Below, piece after piece: positions 7,605 through 17,210 of a DNA stretch of 49,497 bases. The DNA is from an uncultured Lachnospiraceae bacterium (lineage in GTDB: Bacteria > Bacillota > Clostridia > Lachnospirales > Lachnospiraceae): NCBI GenBank assembly GCA_947175175.1, contig CAMWLV010000009.1, positions 1 to 49,497 of the forward strand. Direction: 5' to 3'. Made by a program: the position numbers and the translations under genes. Under the pieces are notes generated by a model. It worked only from the letters and a program-made list of their open reading frames with translations, was not told where the DNA came from and searched no databases. Within the stretch, counting starts at the first letter, position 1. Each line of letters opens with the position of its first letter.

Positions 7605-9059
7605 TTACCTCTTTTCTAAATTGTATTTATTATTTTGTTCTTTTCTTTCCTCACGTATAACATAGGCATTACATTCTATGGCATAGCGTTCAACATCATA
7701 CAGATTCATATTAAAGCTTTGCGAACTTCTATTGCTTTTGTATTTAGTCTTATTTACATATAGTACTTTGGTTCCATACGGCGGTTCTTTTAATGTTTCA
7801 CTGATTTTCTTCACATATAATTCATTATTATTTTTTCTTATTTGAACAGTGTAATTATAAAATTGCAAATCACAGTTCCCTACTTTTCCATCTTTATCAA
7901 AATTAATTTTGTACAGATATTCATTTCCATAATACCCATAATATGAAAGCCATAAAAGAATGGGGTATTCCCTGTCAGCATAGGAATAAGTATATGGATT
8001 AAGTCGTAAATGCGAATATGGAAGTTTTTGGTTTAAAATATAGTCGGTTGTTATTTTTGTGGGCAATGGCTTTTCATAAAAATTGTTATATGGAGTAAGC
8101 AACCTATTAACAAGGATTAATGCCGCCTTTGCTGTTTGGAGATTTTCCCCGTCAAGTTCAATGACTGTAAAATTCCCATCTGTTACAAAAGGCTTTTTTA
8201 AATCAAAAGGCTTCATATCATATTTTTCAACATCTTCAAACGATAGATTAAGGTTGTTATCCTTTTCAGTGTTTATTCTATCATAGTAATCTTTGTATGG
8301 GTCAGAAGCTTCTTTTTGTTCAACAGATACATCGAGCCTTTTATTTTTTGATATTCGTTTTTCTAAAAGTTTTATTTGACTTTGTTCTATTTGTTCCAAA
8401 TTTTTCAAATCGGTGGACGGTGAGCTTATAAACGGCAACTTGCCCTCATATTCCGACAACTCCGCCAAAATAACCTTTATCTCGTTTATGGAATCATAAA
8501 ATTCTTTTCTATCAGTGGTTTCATTTGCTATTTCTGAAAGCTTTTTGGCTTTTTCCAACATCTTATAAGCTTCAAAAACAGATAAGCCTTCTTGGATATC
8601 TTCAGATACATGCGAATCAAATGATTCATTTTGAGTATCAGCTATATTTTTATCAGACGATTGCGCATTTGCTTCTTCCGATATACGCTTTTCTAAAAGT
8701 GCAATTTGTTTGTCTTTGGCGTTTCTGAATTTTTTTAAATGCTCTGATGGCGGTTGAGACAGATTTAATTTTTGCTCTATTTCAGATAGTTCGATTAATA
8801 TATTTTCTATTTCGTCTACAGAAGCGTAAAAAATATTCCTATCAGTTGTTTGATTTATAACGATTGCCAATTCATTTACCCTGTCAATTTTGGCGTTTGC
8901 TTTAACAATAAGAATTTCATTGAGCAGTACTATAATTCTTTGGTAAAACTCGTCTCTATTGTATTCTAATAAAGAATCCGACTCTGGGATTGAGATTGTA
9001 ATATTGCCTTTCAAACTATTTTTATTCAGAACATTAAGTATCTTTTGTATAAAACTCAT
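7605..9059 (-). CDS. Unknown protein with two tandem helical repeats
   Basis: Start chosen at ATG 9059 (MSFIQKILN); starts at 9110 or 9122 are also open and none has a strong ribosome site. The protein (about 484 residues) has two repeats of about 70 residues. Each begins with a conserved (I)(N/A)(Q/E)TTDR motif, followed by FY.S..EI..IL.ELSE, and ends in I.LLEKRIS. The repeats are separated by an acidic linker. The C-terminal half is rich in Tyr and Asn. It is AT-rich compared with its neighbours, suggesting transfer. Reading on in the same frame past the TAA gives 28 codons with IKCPECEKEV, like the start of a zinc ribbon. Function is unknown. Confidence 0.6.
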   Translation of the reverse strand: MSFIQKILNVLNKNSLKGNITISIPESDSLLEYNRDEFYQRIIVLLNEILIVKANAKIDRVNELAIVINQTTDRNIFYASVDEIENILIELSEIEQKLNLSQPPSEHLKKFRNAKDKQIALLEKRISEEANAQSSDKNIADTQNESFDSHVSEDIQEGLSVFEAYKMLEKAKKLSEIANETTDRKEFYDSINEIKVILAELSEYEGKLPFISSPSTDLKNLEQIEQSQIKLLEKRISKNKRLDVSVEQKEASDPYKDYYDRINTEKDNNLNLSFEDVEKYDMKPFDLKKPFVTDGNFTVIELDGENLQTAKAALILVNRLLTPYNNFYEKPLPTKITTDYILNQKLPYSHLRLNPYTYSYADREYPILLWLSYYGYYGNEYLYKINFDKDGKVGNCDLQFYNYTVQIRKNNNELYVKKISETLKEPPYGTKVLYVNKTKYKSNRSSQSFNMNLYDVERYAIECNAYVIREERKEQNNKYNLEKR

Positions 9060-9151
9060 ACTCTTTTCTCGCTTTTCTAATATTTTATCGAATATGACAA
9101 ATTTTACCATATCCAGCCGCAAAATGAAATATATTTGTATAAATACAATAT

Positions 9152-9271
9152 TTATTCTAGCTCTGCTGCCATTTTTGCGATTATATGTTCTATCCGATGT
9201 ACCCTACTGAAACTGTCACCAACTAGCTGTTCCAATATGTCGCACAATGCATCATTTATTTGGACACCACC
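9152..9271 (-). pseudogene. Possible remnant of a phage tail-region gene
   Basis: A 39-codon frame ends ...RIEHIIAKMAAELE and stops at 9152. It has no convincing start and an in-frame stop just upstream. It lies directly downstream of the tape-measure gene, where distal tail genes would be. I read it as the C-terminal remnant of a deleted gene. Support is weak. Confidence 0.25.
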
Positions 9272-9370
9272 TCAAAGTAAATACAATGAAAGCACTGAAA
9301 ATGTCTTACATTCCCAATGCTTTCTACTACACCTTGTATCAATCAATTGCAACTGCCGCTTACACTATTT

Positions 9371-12300
9371 TTAATTCGTTCCCAACACCTCCACATTATA
9401 TCCAAGCCGCCCAAGCTCTGAAAGAACATCTGGTATGAACGCATGGGCGAAATCCTCACCGTTGCAATTCAATGTAAGGTTCATGGAAATGTTACCCTGT
9501 CCATACCCTCCACGCCTGTCCAGGACGTTTTCTAAACCCTGCTCAATCGTAGCAAGCGGTGCTTCAATATTGGTTCGCCCTGCCGGCTGATCGCCCAGAA
9601 TCGCCATGAATGGATTGCCACCACGGATTACTGCACCGTTTGCAAGGCGTGGGATTGAAACTTTAGGCACCTCGCTAAGATTAAAACCTATATGTTGTCC
9701 ACCTGGAATATCTATACTAATGGAATTTATCGCCCTAATCATAGTGTTGACAGCTGCTACAACAGCATTTGCAACACCCTCAACAGTCCCTATGATAGCG
9801 TTGATAATGCTCTTTATCACATCTGCAACGCCTTGTATAACACCTGCAAAACCGTCCCAGACACGTTGCCAATCGCCTTTGGCAATACCAATAAGTATGT
9901 TTATCACACCATTTACAATCTCAATTATTCCGTTTATGATATCCGTTACAAAAGCTATTGCATCTTCAACAACCTGTATTACTATACCGCAGATATCTGT
10001 TATTGTTGGAACAAGCACATCAACCAGCCAGTCTATAAGCGGTTTTACTCGCTCTTCCCACATAAACAGCAACGCTTCACCTATCAAACCAAACATTTCA
10101 ACCAGATTGTCAAAAAGAGGTTTTAAATGCTCCTCCCATAAAGCCTTTATTCGTTCTCCCAGTCCATCAATAAGATTCCTGAAATCTTCACTCTGTTCAT
10201 ACAAATACACAAACCCTGCCGCAAGTGCTGCTATCCCTGCAACAATCAACGTAATGGGTGAGGTCAGTGCTGCAAGCACGCCACTCAAAATGCCGACTGC
10301 TGCTGACAGAATCGTTCCTGCGTTTGCGATTGCCAGGACAATCCCGGCAACAGGTGCGGCAATGGAGATAAACTTCTGGATAGCCTCTGAATGGTCTGAT
10401 ATCCAGTCACCCAGTTTTGTCAATAAATCTGTGATGGTTTCCATCGCGGATATGATTGCTTCTCCTGCCCATTCACCAAGCGGCTGTAAAAAGTTTTCCC
10501 ATAACCAGACACCTAAAGGCTTAAACACATCTAACACAGAATTGAGTAAATCTAATGCTGATGAAAGCATATCAAGAAAAGCTGGTATTGCGTCTTCTAT
10601 CGTCCACCCTGCCATGGGGAGTAAGACATTCGTCCAGAACCATTCAAGCCCTTCACCTATCGTGTCTGTGAGTGGTTTGAGGGCTTCCAGAAGCCCATTT
10701 ACGGACTCTAAGAGTGGATAGAAGTCAAGATTTTCACTCCATACAACCGTTGCATCAGCCGCATTTCTGATATGTTCAATAATGATTGCAAAGATATCAC
10801 GAATGTTTTCAAGGATACTCAGTCCTATCTGGTTTTTGTTCCATGCTTCATCTAGGCTGTGTGCAAGATTCCCGATAACAGCACCAATATCTTCGGCAAT
10901 GTGGACCATGTCCGAAAACATCTGGACAGTGGCTTCTTCATTCCACATGGTAAGGAAGTCGCGCCCTATATCACTCATAAGATTCTGCATTTCCTGCAGG
11001 GCATGCTTCCATGAATCCATTACAGAAACACCGTCATGGCTCCATGCTTCTTTCAATGGTGCAAAGAGACTGGACATAATCTCCTTGAATCTGTCTGCCA
11101 GGCTTACAATCTCGCTTTCAATTGGAACTTCTTCAAACATGTCCTCAACAGGTACTTGTCCTGCCCCAGCTCCTCCACCGCCGGAAGTAGGTTTTGCCAA
11201 TACGTCCAGATCATCAAACTTTGCCAATGCCCCTGCTGCTTTTTTGGCTGCACTGCCGGTCTTTTCAAGTGATGCTGCATAATCTTCCTGCACAGCTATA
11301 GCCTTTGTAAAGGTACTCGCTCCTGTCAGAGTGGCGATAAACATACCGACATAGGTTGCCGCCTGTGATATCATGTCGATAAGCGTCTTTAACAGTGGCG
11401 CAATAGTCGTCAGGATCGGTGCAAATGCCGTGGCAAGGCTGTTTTTTAGCTGTGTGAGAGACGATTTGAGCATTGACAGACTTTCATTTACGGGTGTGGA
11501 ATATTGGGCAAGGTTAGCAAATCCTTCCTTTACCGCTGTTCTAAACTTGTTAATGAGCGCGTAAACGCTCCTTATCCCGAGTCCGTATTTTAAAATGGTT
11601 TTCAATGCAGACTTTAAAGAGGCATTGGTACTTTTTACGGTTTTATTAAAACCACTAAATGAACCTATCATCTTCTTAAGGGCACTTTTCGCAGCATCTA
11701 CAAGGCGTTTAAAACCTGATACCGCTTCCCCATTTCTTGCACTAACCTCTTTTTGCCTCTGCTGCAATACTTCATAATCATTTTGGAGATAGCCCAGCTG
11801 CTGTTCAAGCCGCGCATATTCCTCCGTTTCCCCGCCTGCAGTAAACGCTTTCCCTTTGTCCTCCAGGTCTTTCATGACTGCGCTTATGCTGCTGATCTGC
11901 GCACGTGTTTCCCTTATCCTGTTGGCGGAATTATTCCACTCGCTTGTGAACTGCTTTCCTAATTCCCTTAATTTTTGCTGTTCAGCTATGATTGCATTTT
12001 CGGTCGCACGCCATTTTTCCAGATGCTTTTGTAACTGTGCGTATTCCTCTGTTGGGACTTCCTTTGTCGCCTTTCCAGAATCTTTGAGGCTCTGCATCTG
12101 CTGCTCAATCTCCCTGATCAGCGAGGACTCATGCTCTATGTACTGGGATAACTCTCTCCATTCGCTTGTAAATTCTTTTCCGGCTGCCGTAAGTCTGTTT
12201 TGTTCGTCTGTAAATCTGGCCAGAAAATTTCTGGAGCTTTCCAGTTTCTTTTCTAATTCTGCATATTCTTCCGTTGGCACCTGTTTTGTTGCCGTGCCCG

Positions 12301-12655
12301 CGCTTTTAAGCGCTTCCATTTCCTGTTTGATATTTCGGATATTCAGTGAAGCTTCCTGCGCCTGCTCTGACAATTTTTTCCAGTCATCAGAAAACATATT
12401 CCCAGAACTTTTCAAAGACTCCTGCTGTGCTTTTAACTGTCCAATTTTCTGTGCTGCTTTTTCAATATCTTTCTGCAGTTTGGCATATTCTTCAGTAGGT
12501 ACTTTTGTATTCCTCAAAGAGTCCATTTTCGAGCGCAGCTCCGCTATCTTATCAGCAGTTTTGACAATACGGTTTTCAAGACTCATAAGCTGTGATGATG
12601 CATTCTGCGTATTGATTTGTGTGTTTATCCTTATACTTCCGTCATACTGTGGCAT
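9371..12655 (-). CDS. Phage tail tape measure protein
   Basis: A 1094-residue protein. Residues 1-300 are coiled coil with four tandem repeats of about 65 residues, each containing (V)PTEEYA.L...LE or a close variant. A short basic segment (around 325-370) precedes hydrophobic helices (around 400-445, ATAFAPILTTIAPLLKTLI), and a glycine-rich linker (SGGGGAGAG) follows. The C-terminal half has long hydrophobic and amphipathic stretches typical of tape measures that set siphophage tail length. It stands without portal, capsid, tail tube or terminase genes, so it is probably part of a prophage remnant. Two small genes upstream fit the tail-chaperone position. Confidence 0.85.
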   Translation of the reverse strand: MPQYDGSIRINTQINTQNASSQLMSLENRIVKTADKIAELRSKMDSLRNTKVPTEEYAKLQKDIEKAAQKIGQLKAQQESLKSSGNMFSDDWKKLSEQAQEASLNIRNIKQEMEALKSAGTATKQVPTEEYAELEKKLESSRNFLARFTDEQNRLTAAGKEFTSEWRELSQYIEHESSLIREIEQQMQSLKDSGKATKEVPTEEYAQLQKHLEKWRATENAIIAEQQKLRELGKQFTSEWNNSANRIRETRAQISSISAVMKDLEDKGKAFTAGGETEEYARLEQQLGYLQNDYEVLQQRQKEVSARNGEAVSGFKRLVDAAKSALKKMIGSFSGFNKTVKSTNASLKSALKTILKYGLGIRSVYALINKFRTAVKEGFANLAQYSTPVNESLSMLKSSLTQLKNSLATAFAPILTTIAPLLKTLIDMISQAATYVGMFIATLTGASTFTKAIAVQEDYAASLEKTGSAAKKAAGALAKFDDLDVLAKPTSGGGGAGAGQVPVEDMFEEVPIESEIVSLADRFKEIMSSLFAPLKEAWSHDGVSVMDSWKHALQEMQNLMSDIGRDFLTMWNEEATVQMFSDMVHIAEDIGAVIGNLAHSLDEAWNKNQIGLSILENIRDIFAIIIEHIRNAADATVVWSENLDFYPLLESVNGLLEALKPLTDTIGEGLEWFWTNVLLPMAGWTIEDAIPAFLDMLSSALDLLNSVLDVFKPLGVWLWENFLQPLGEWAGEAIISAMETITDLLTKLGDWISDHSEAIQKFISIAAPVAGIVLAIANAGTILSAAVGILSGVLAALTSPITLIVAGIAALAAGFVYLYEQSEDFRNLIDGLGERIKALWEEHLKPLFDNLVEMFGLIGEALLFMWEERVKPLIDWLVDVLVPTITDICGIVIQVVEDAIAFVTDIINGIIEIVNGVINILIGIAKGDWQRVWDGFAGVIQGVADVIKSIINAIIGTVEGVANAVVAAVNTMIRAINSISIDIPGGQHIGFNLSEVPKVSIPRLANGAVIRGGNPFMAILGDQPAGRTNIEAPLATIEQGLENVLDRRGGYGQGNISMNLTLNCNGEDFAHAFIPDVLSELGRLGYNVEVLGTN

Positions 12656-12774
12656 AATAAAAAGACACCTCCATCTAAGCAGAGATGCCTTTGCAAGTCT
12701 GCCCGTAAATTTTTCAGGTTAGCGGCTGAATCCTGTTATCAGCCGGTATTTGTTTTTATCTGTTTCATGTTCAT

Positions 12775-13053
12775 TCAGTTGTCTTCCTTCTGCGCAACCA
12801 AAAATAGCTCTTTTCTAAGTTCGTCATCAGTTTTGGGTTTACACACGCCGGATCCAATCAATATGTCTATTGCCATCTGCGCAGCAAGTTTTGTGCCGAC
12901 TGTTATTCCGTTCAGTACCATCTTTGCACAGACTTCTTCCCAACTGTCTGATTCTTCACACCCTCGGAAGATGCATTCCTCCAGCTTGTCTTTCTGCCCT
13001 TCAAGCTGCCTGTCCACCTCACGCTCTATAACCGTTTTCAACAAATTATCCAT
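12775..13053 (-). CDS. Small phage-associated protein of unknown function
   Basis: A 92-residue acidic helical protein with three cysteines near the middle (ECIFRGCEES...EVCAKM). It lies just upstream of the tape measure gene and 13 bases downstream of the next small gene. In tailed phages this position often holds tail-assembly chaperones, but no sequence motif proves that here. The 119-base gap to the tape measure gene holds no clear gene. Confidence 0.5.
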   Translation of the reverse strand: MDNLLKTVIEREVDRQLEGQKDKLEECIFRGCEESDSWEEVCAKMVLNGITVGTKLAAQMAIDILIGSGVCKPKTDDELRKELFLVAQKEDN

Positions 13054-13066
13054 GCTATCGTTCCTC

Positions 13067-13531
13067 CTATGCCTTATCTCTTAATGCAATGTCCAGGTAA
13101 TGGAAAAACAACCGCCTTGCCCCATAGAAATCAGTCCTCCCAAGCGGACACCGCCCCAATTCTTCATGGAACTCCACATGCTCGTAGGAGAGACCTTTTG
13201 TCACTGACAAAATGATATGTCCCGCGGATTTCCTGTCAGCCTTGAGGGCACACTCCATCACAATCCCTGCATATTCATCAGACTTTGCAATCCCCATCAG
13301 TCCGTTCAGCCTTTCAGGTGTGATTCCATACTCTTCCCATGATGCCCTGATGTTCTTCGCCTTTTCTGCCCTGCGCTCCCAGTATCCCTTGTTATACTGC
13401 TGTATCTTGTCCCGGTTCCTTGCACGCCAGTTCTTTCGCTGGCTGTTAATCTTCTCCCTGTTCCTTCTCCGATACTCTCTTTGATAAGCCCTTCTTGTTT
13501 CGATAGCTTCCGCTGACATCTCTGCCCCCAT
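13067..13531 (-). CDS. Phage-associated protein of unknown function, basic N-terminus
   Basis: A 154-residue protein with a strongly basic N-terminal half (RRAYQREYRRRNREKINSQR), with repeated RN-R-K-I motifs suggesting nucleic-acid contact. The second half ends GRTDFYGARRLFFHYLD. GGAGGG lies upstream of the chosen ATG. It is the first gene of the three-gene tail fragment. An N-terminal part like HNH-associated or viral basic helices is possible, but no HNH motif is visible. Function not known. Confidence 0.5.
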   Translation of the reverse strand: MGAEMSAEAIETRRAYQREYRRRNREKINSQRKNWRARNRDKIQQYNKGYWERRAEKAKNIRASWEEYGITPERLNGLMGIAKSDEYAGIVMECALKADRKSAGHIILSVTKGLSYEHVEFHEELGRCPLGRTDFYGARRLFFHYLDIALRDKA

Positions 13532-13731
13532 TCCCTATCCCTCCATTCAAATGATTACCCCACATTTGCAGGTTTATTTTCATGATACAAAACGTGGTCA
13601 CCTCCCTGTACTGACCACTGTGTGAATACTTTTCCTTTCTGCTCTTTCTTCCATTATCCTACATTTTGACGAAGCAGTTGTACCATTTTATAGAGGTTTT
13701 ACGCTATGCTGATACACTCAAAAATTGTGAT

Positions 13732-15058
13732 TTAGGAACTGTAGAAAAATAATTGCTCAATAGTAATATATGTGTTATAGTTGACTAAATACAAGAGATG
13801 AGGTTAGCCAACATGACAAACGAAGCTATAAATAAACTTAATATATATTCAGATGCTTTTAACCAGATTCGTAATGTTTTGAACGAACGAGACCGCCGCC
13901 TTTTTCTTGCCGAGACTGCTGTCCAGGCTGGGCATGGAGCCCTGAGTATCCTTAGCCAGCGCACAGGGGTTGCGATCTCTACAATACGCCGGGGGGTTGC
14001 TGAACTTTCATCACAAGAATCACCTGATGATGGATATATCCGATGCAGCGGGGCAGGGCGCAAGCCAGTGGAAGAGACCTACCCAGACATCATAAAATCA
14101 GTACAGGAAATCCTTGATGATGAGACTTATGGTTCTCCAGAAGGCGGAAAATGGACATCATGCAGCCTTCGGAATATCTCAAAAGCATTGTCTGATAAGG
14201 GGATTACCATTGAAAAAAGCACAGTACAGAGAATCGTAAAGGAGCTTGGTTACAGCCGTCAAAAAAACCGCAAGATGGAGCAGGTGGGCACTCCCAGCCC
14301 TGACCGGAATGAGCAGTTTGAATTCATCCGATCGGAGACCAGGGAAGCCCTCAAGGATGGTATCCCTGTAATCTCCGTTGACACAAAGAAGAAGGAGAAT
14401 ATCGGGAATTTCAAAAACGATGGGACAGAGTACCGCGCCTGTGGATCACCACGTCTGGTGTCTGACCATGATTTTTTCATACCAGAACTCGGAAAAGTGG
14501 CTCCTTATGGCGTATATGTGCTAAATGACAATGCCGCATTTGTAAACCTGGGGACAAGCGCTGACACAGGTTTGTTTTCAGTGGAGAGCATCCGCCGGTG
14601 GTGGTACACGATAGGCAGGGAGAACTTCCAGTACGCTGAAAGGATCGTGATCACATGTGATTGTGGCGGGAGCAACGGGACCAGGAACAGGCTGTGGAAA
14701 CTTGCACTGGCAGAACTGGCTGAGGAGATTGATAAGGAGATCGAGGTCATCCATTATCCACCAGGGACATCCAAGTATAATAAAGTCGAACACCGTCTCT
14801 TCTGTTACATTACAAAGCACTGGCAGGGCAAACCATTGGTCGATGTTCAGACTGTAGTGAACCTCATTCAATCTACGACCACGGAGAATGGACTGTCTGT
14901 TGTATGCATGCTTGATAAGAATGTTTATGAAACTGGCATTAAAGTGACTGATGAAAACTTTGATGCAATTGACATTGATTACATAGGTCCACACCATGGA
15001 TGGTCATATATCATAAAAGGATTCAGAATTTGAGCGTTAATTTTTCTACAATTCCTTA
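13732..15058 (+). mobile_element. ISAzo13-type insertion sequence
   Basis: Inverted ends: TTAGGAACTGTAGAAAAAT at 13732 and TAAGGAATTGTAGAAAAAT (reverse complement) ending at 15058. Similarity extends through GCTCAA. The 1.3-kb element contains one intact transposase gene. I could not identify a target duplication. The terminal sequence closely resembles the ends of the small palindromic element at 33153-33213. Confidence 0.75.
13798..15033 (+). CDS. ISAzo13-family transposase
   Basis: A 411-residue transposase (a start at the ATG 15 bases further in is also plausible). The N-terminal third has HTH segments (SILSQRTGVAISTIRRGV and a second GITIEKSTVQRIVKELGYS). The RNase H-like catalytic domain shows VISVDTKKKENIG (first Asp), ITCDCGGSNGTRNRLWK (second Asp) and GTSKYNKVEHRLF (catalytic Glu). 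These three motifs are characteristic of the ISAzo13 family. The reading frame is intact, so the element may be active and could mobilise related MITEs. Confidence 0.9.
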   Translation: MRLANMTNEAINKLNIYSDAFNQIRNVLNERDRRLFLAETAVQAGHGALSILSQRTGVAISTIRRGVAELSSQESPDDGYIRCSGAGRKPVEETYPDIIKSVQEILDDETYGSPEGGKWTSCSLRNISKALSDKGITIEKSTVQRIVKELGYSRQKNRKMEQVGTPSPDRNEQFEFIRSETREALKDGIPVISVDTKKKENIGNFKNDGTEYRACGSPRLVSDHDFFIPELGKVAPYGVYVLNDNAAFVNLGTSADTGLFSVESIRRWWYTIGRENFQYAERIVITCDCGGSNGTRNRLWKLALAELAEEIDKEIEVIHYPPGTSKYNKVEHRLFCYITKHWQGKPLVDVQTVVNLIQSTTTENGLSVVCMLDKNVYETGIKVTDENFDAIDIDYIGPHHGWSYIIKGFRI

Positions 15059-15156
15059 GCACCAAAAAAGAATCACCCTGATCTTATTCATGATGACTCT
15101 TTCAATTTCTTTACTAATCAAACACTTATATAACTATAGTACTATATACTATTACA

Positions 15157-15191
15157 AAAGCCCCTCATGGCAGCAGTCATAAAGGGGCTTT
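15157..15191. terminator. Hairpin terminator downstream of the ISAzo13 element
   Basis: AAAGCCCCT and AGGGGCTTT form a 9-bp stem with a 17-base loop, flanked by A and T runs, so it could act on either strand. The bases around 15034-15301 otherwise hold no gene. A tandem ATTGGGGTA/ATTGGGGTA pair at about 15205-15224 is seen. Confidence 0.65.
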
Positions 15192-15301
15192 AAAATATAA
15201 AATTGGGGTATTTATTGGGGTAAAATGCTATGCAAAACATCTACAAACCGCATAAATAAAGGCTTTTACGCTAATTTGTCATTATACTTGTGGTATAAAA
15301 A

Positions 15302-16522
15302 TCAATTCTGAAATGAATTCATCCGCAGCTTAACCCTTAAAATGTGTCCCACGGATTCGTCAATCCGTTCCTCGCTGATTTCACCGCATTCGACGGCAGA
15401 GATCACTCCCTCTGCTGCCTGATGAAAATCTGCTGGCATCAGTATCATATCAACACCTGCGTTGACCGCAGCAACTGCGGCATCTTCACTGGTGTATTTT
15501 TCAATAACAGCACCCATATTCATGGCATCTGTCACGATGATTCCGTCGTATTCCAAGTTACCGCGCAGAATTTCTGTCACCATCTTATATGACAGAGAAC
15601 AGGGAGTGTAATCCCCTGTGACTGTCGGCACAGATATATGGGAAATCATAACCAGATCAATCCCTGCCTCCCCGGCACCTGCAAACGGAATCAGTTCTGC
15701 CGACAACAATTCTTCATACGACTTATCCGTGTACGCAAAACCCTCATGTGTATCTGCCTCCGTGGCGCCATGCCCCGGAAAATGTTTGAAAGTGCTCAAT
15801 ATCCCGTTATCATGCAGCCCGTCAGAGTACGCGCTGGCAAAGCATAGTACTGTCCCAGCGTCCACCCCAAACGAGCGATTGCCGATCACGGTATTGTTCT
15901 GATTGGTCAAGACGTCTGCATCCGGTGCAAAATCCAGATTAAACCCCAGCTCTTTCAAGTATGTGCCTATCTTATTTCCTGCCTCATATGCACCTTCTTC
16001 CGACTTTATATTCCCCATCGGTCTGATCTTTGCAACATCAAAGCCCTTGTTGTTTCCAACACGTGCAACTGTTCCGCCCTCCTCATCCACACACTGAAAA
16101 AGCGGTATCCCTTCCATGTCCTCTGCGGCTTCCTGCGTATAACGCAGCATTTCTCTGGTCTGCGCAGCATCAATCAAGTTTCTGGAAAAATAGACCAGCC
16201 CTCCGACCGGATACTCCTCCAGCTTAATGCGCATCGTCTCATCTGCTGTCGTGACATTGGCACCATCCGTCAGCACCTCTGGTGTCACAATAAACATCTG
16301 GTATACTTTCTGTTTTAATGACATAGAATTCAGTATCTCCTCTGCACGTCTCTCAATTTCCGCTTCATCCGGGGCATTGTCTATCCCCTTTTCCTGTGGA
16401 GAATCCACCTGCTCCTTTTTCACAAATCCAGCAGCTGACAGCAATAACATCATTACCAATATCAATCCAATTGCAATCTGTACTTTATTCCTTTTCCCAG
16501 TAAGTATAAGAAGCTTTTCCAT
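15302..16522 (-). CDS. Glycoside hydrolase family 3, NagZ-like beta-N-acetylhexosaminidase
   Basis: The ATG at 16522 gives about 406 residues beginning with a basic stretch and a hydrophobic segment (IAIGLILVMMLLLSAAGF), a signal peptide or membrane anchor; the frame is open upstream to 16591. The catalytic domain includes FQCVDEEGGTVARV, and KHFPGHGATEADTH, the signature of the NagZ subgroup in which the His in the loop acts as acid/base. VTDAMNMGAV carries the nucleophile Asp. NagZ-like enzymes remove N-acetylglucosamine from muropeptides or chitin-type oligosaccharides. With a signal segment it likely works outside the membrane. It stands alone, with a terminator upstream separating it from yqeY. 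Confidence 0.88.
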   Translation of the reverse strand: MEKLLILTGKRNKVQIAIGLILVMMLLLSAAGFVKKEQVDSPQEKGIDNAPDEAEIERRAEEILNSMSLKQKVYQMFIVTPEVLTDGANVTTADETMRIKLEEYPVGGLVYFSRNLIDAAQTREMLRYTQEAAEDMEGIPLFQCVDEEGGTVARVGNNKGFDVAKIRPMGNIKSEEGAYEAGNKIGTYLKELGFNLDFAPDADVLTNQNNTVIGNRSFGVDAGTVLCFASAYSDGLHDNGILSTFKHFPGHGATEADTHEGFAYTDKSYEELLSAELIPFAGAGEAGIDLVMISHISVPTVTGDYTPCSLSYKMVTEILRGNLEYDGIIVTDAMNMGAVIEKYTSEDAAVAAVNAGVDMILMPADFHQAAEGVISAVECGEISEERIDESVGHILRVKLRMNSFQN

Positions 16523-16708
16523 GTTCCTATTACCCCAATCCATATTATTCCCATACAGTACCTCATCATTTATCATTATAACAGGCATCATACAATTTTA
16601 CTATCTATTATTTCATAAACTGCTTGAACACCGATATGAAGATATCCTTATGAATCATTTCCTTACACACTCCAGCGGCATATTTCGTCTGCATCGGCGT
16701 GTGCATAA

Positions 16709-16744
16709 AAAGACGTATGAAATGCTCTCATTCCATACGTCTTT
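16709..16744 (-). terminator. Rho-independent terminator of the pfk-yqeY operon
   Basis: AAAGACGTATG (16709-16719) pairs perfectly with CATACGTCTTT (16734-16744) as an 11-bp stem, followed on the minus strand by a T run. It is 15 bases after the yqeY stop. Just beyond it (about 16655-16708) is a sequence shared with the insertion inside the methyltransferase gene near 42960-43015. Confidence 0.8.
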
Positions 16745-16759
16745 CTCACTATATTTTTC

Positions 16760-17197
16760 CTACTCACAGAGTCTGGCCACAACTTGATTGATCACACTGC
16801 CATCCGCCTTTCCCTTCAATTCAGGCATGACATTTTTCATGATCATGCCCTTATTTTTCTGGGCTACGATATCGGCAAACTTCTCTGTGATGAATGTCTC
16901 CACCTCCTCTGCCGACATCATCTGCGGCGCATATTCCTGAAAAATATCATACCTCGCCTGATATTCCTGCTTTAAATCCTCTCTTGAATCCGGGCAGGTG
17001 TCAAGCTGTTCCTTTACGGACTTGATTTCTTTCAAGATCACACGGTCAACGATCTCCTCGCTGATATTGTCCCGGCAGCCCTCATCGATGGCAACCTTTT
17101 TTGCTGCAGACACAAGCGCGGAAAGTGCGTCCTTACGCACTTTATCCCTCGCTTTCATCGCCGCCATCATGTCCTTCTGCAACTGTTCGAACCGCAT
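16760..17197 (-). CDS. yqeY: GatB/YqeY domain protein
   Basis: The start at 17197 (MRFEQLQKDMMAAMKARDK) is chosen because GGAGG lies about 8 bases upstream; the longer frame runs into the neighbour. The 145-residue length is usual for YqeY. The N-terminal helical bundle and the C-terminal K(A/G)DG..IN..V..L end are typical. YqeY is related to the tail domain of the GatB amidotransferase subunit and is thought to bind tRNA, but its exact role is not settled. It follows the phosphofructokinase gene by 13 bases. Confidence 0.85.
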   Translation of the reverse strand: MRFEQLQKDMMAAMKARDKVRKDALSALVSAAKKVAIDEGCRDNISEEIVDRVILKEIKSVKEQLDTCPDSREDLKQEYQARYDIFQEYAPQMMSAEEVETFITEKFADIVAQKNKGMIMKNVMPELKGKADGSVINQVVARLCE

Positions 17198-17210
17198 AAT
17201 CATTTCCTCC

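Noticed and set aside
9606-10721. Long plus-strand open frame opposite the tape measure gene.
   Set aside because: It is the antisense shadow of a repetitive coding region and has a low-complexity composition.
11856-12722. Long plus-strand open frame opposite the tape measure N-terminus.
   Set aside because: Antisense of coiled-coil repeats, Ser/Cys-rich, no ribosome site; not a gene.
15192-15301. Tandem ATTGGGGTA near 15205 as an attachment site of the accessory region.
   Set aside because: No matching copy at the left side was found and there is no integrase; not enough to call att.
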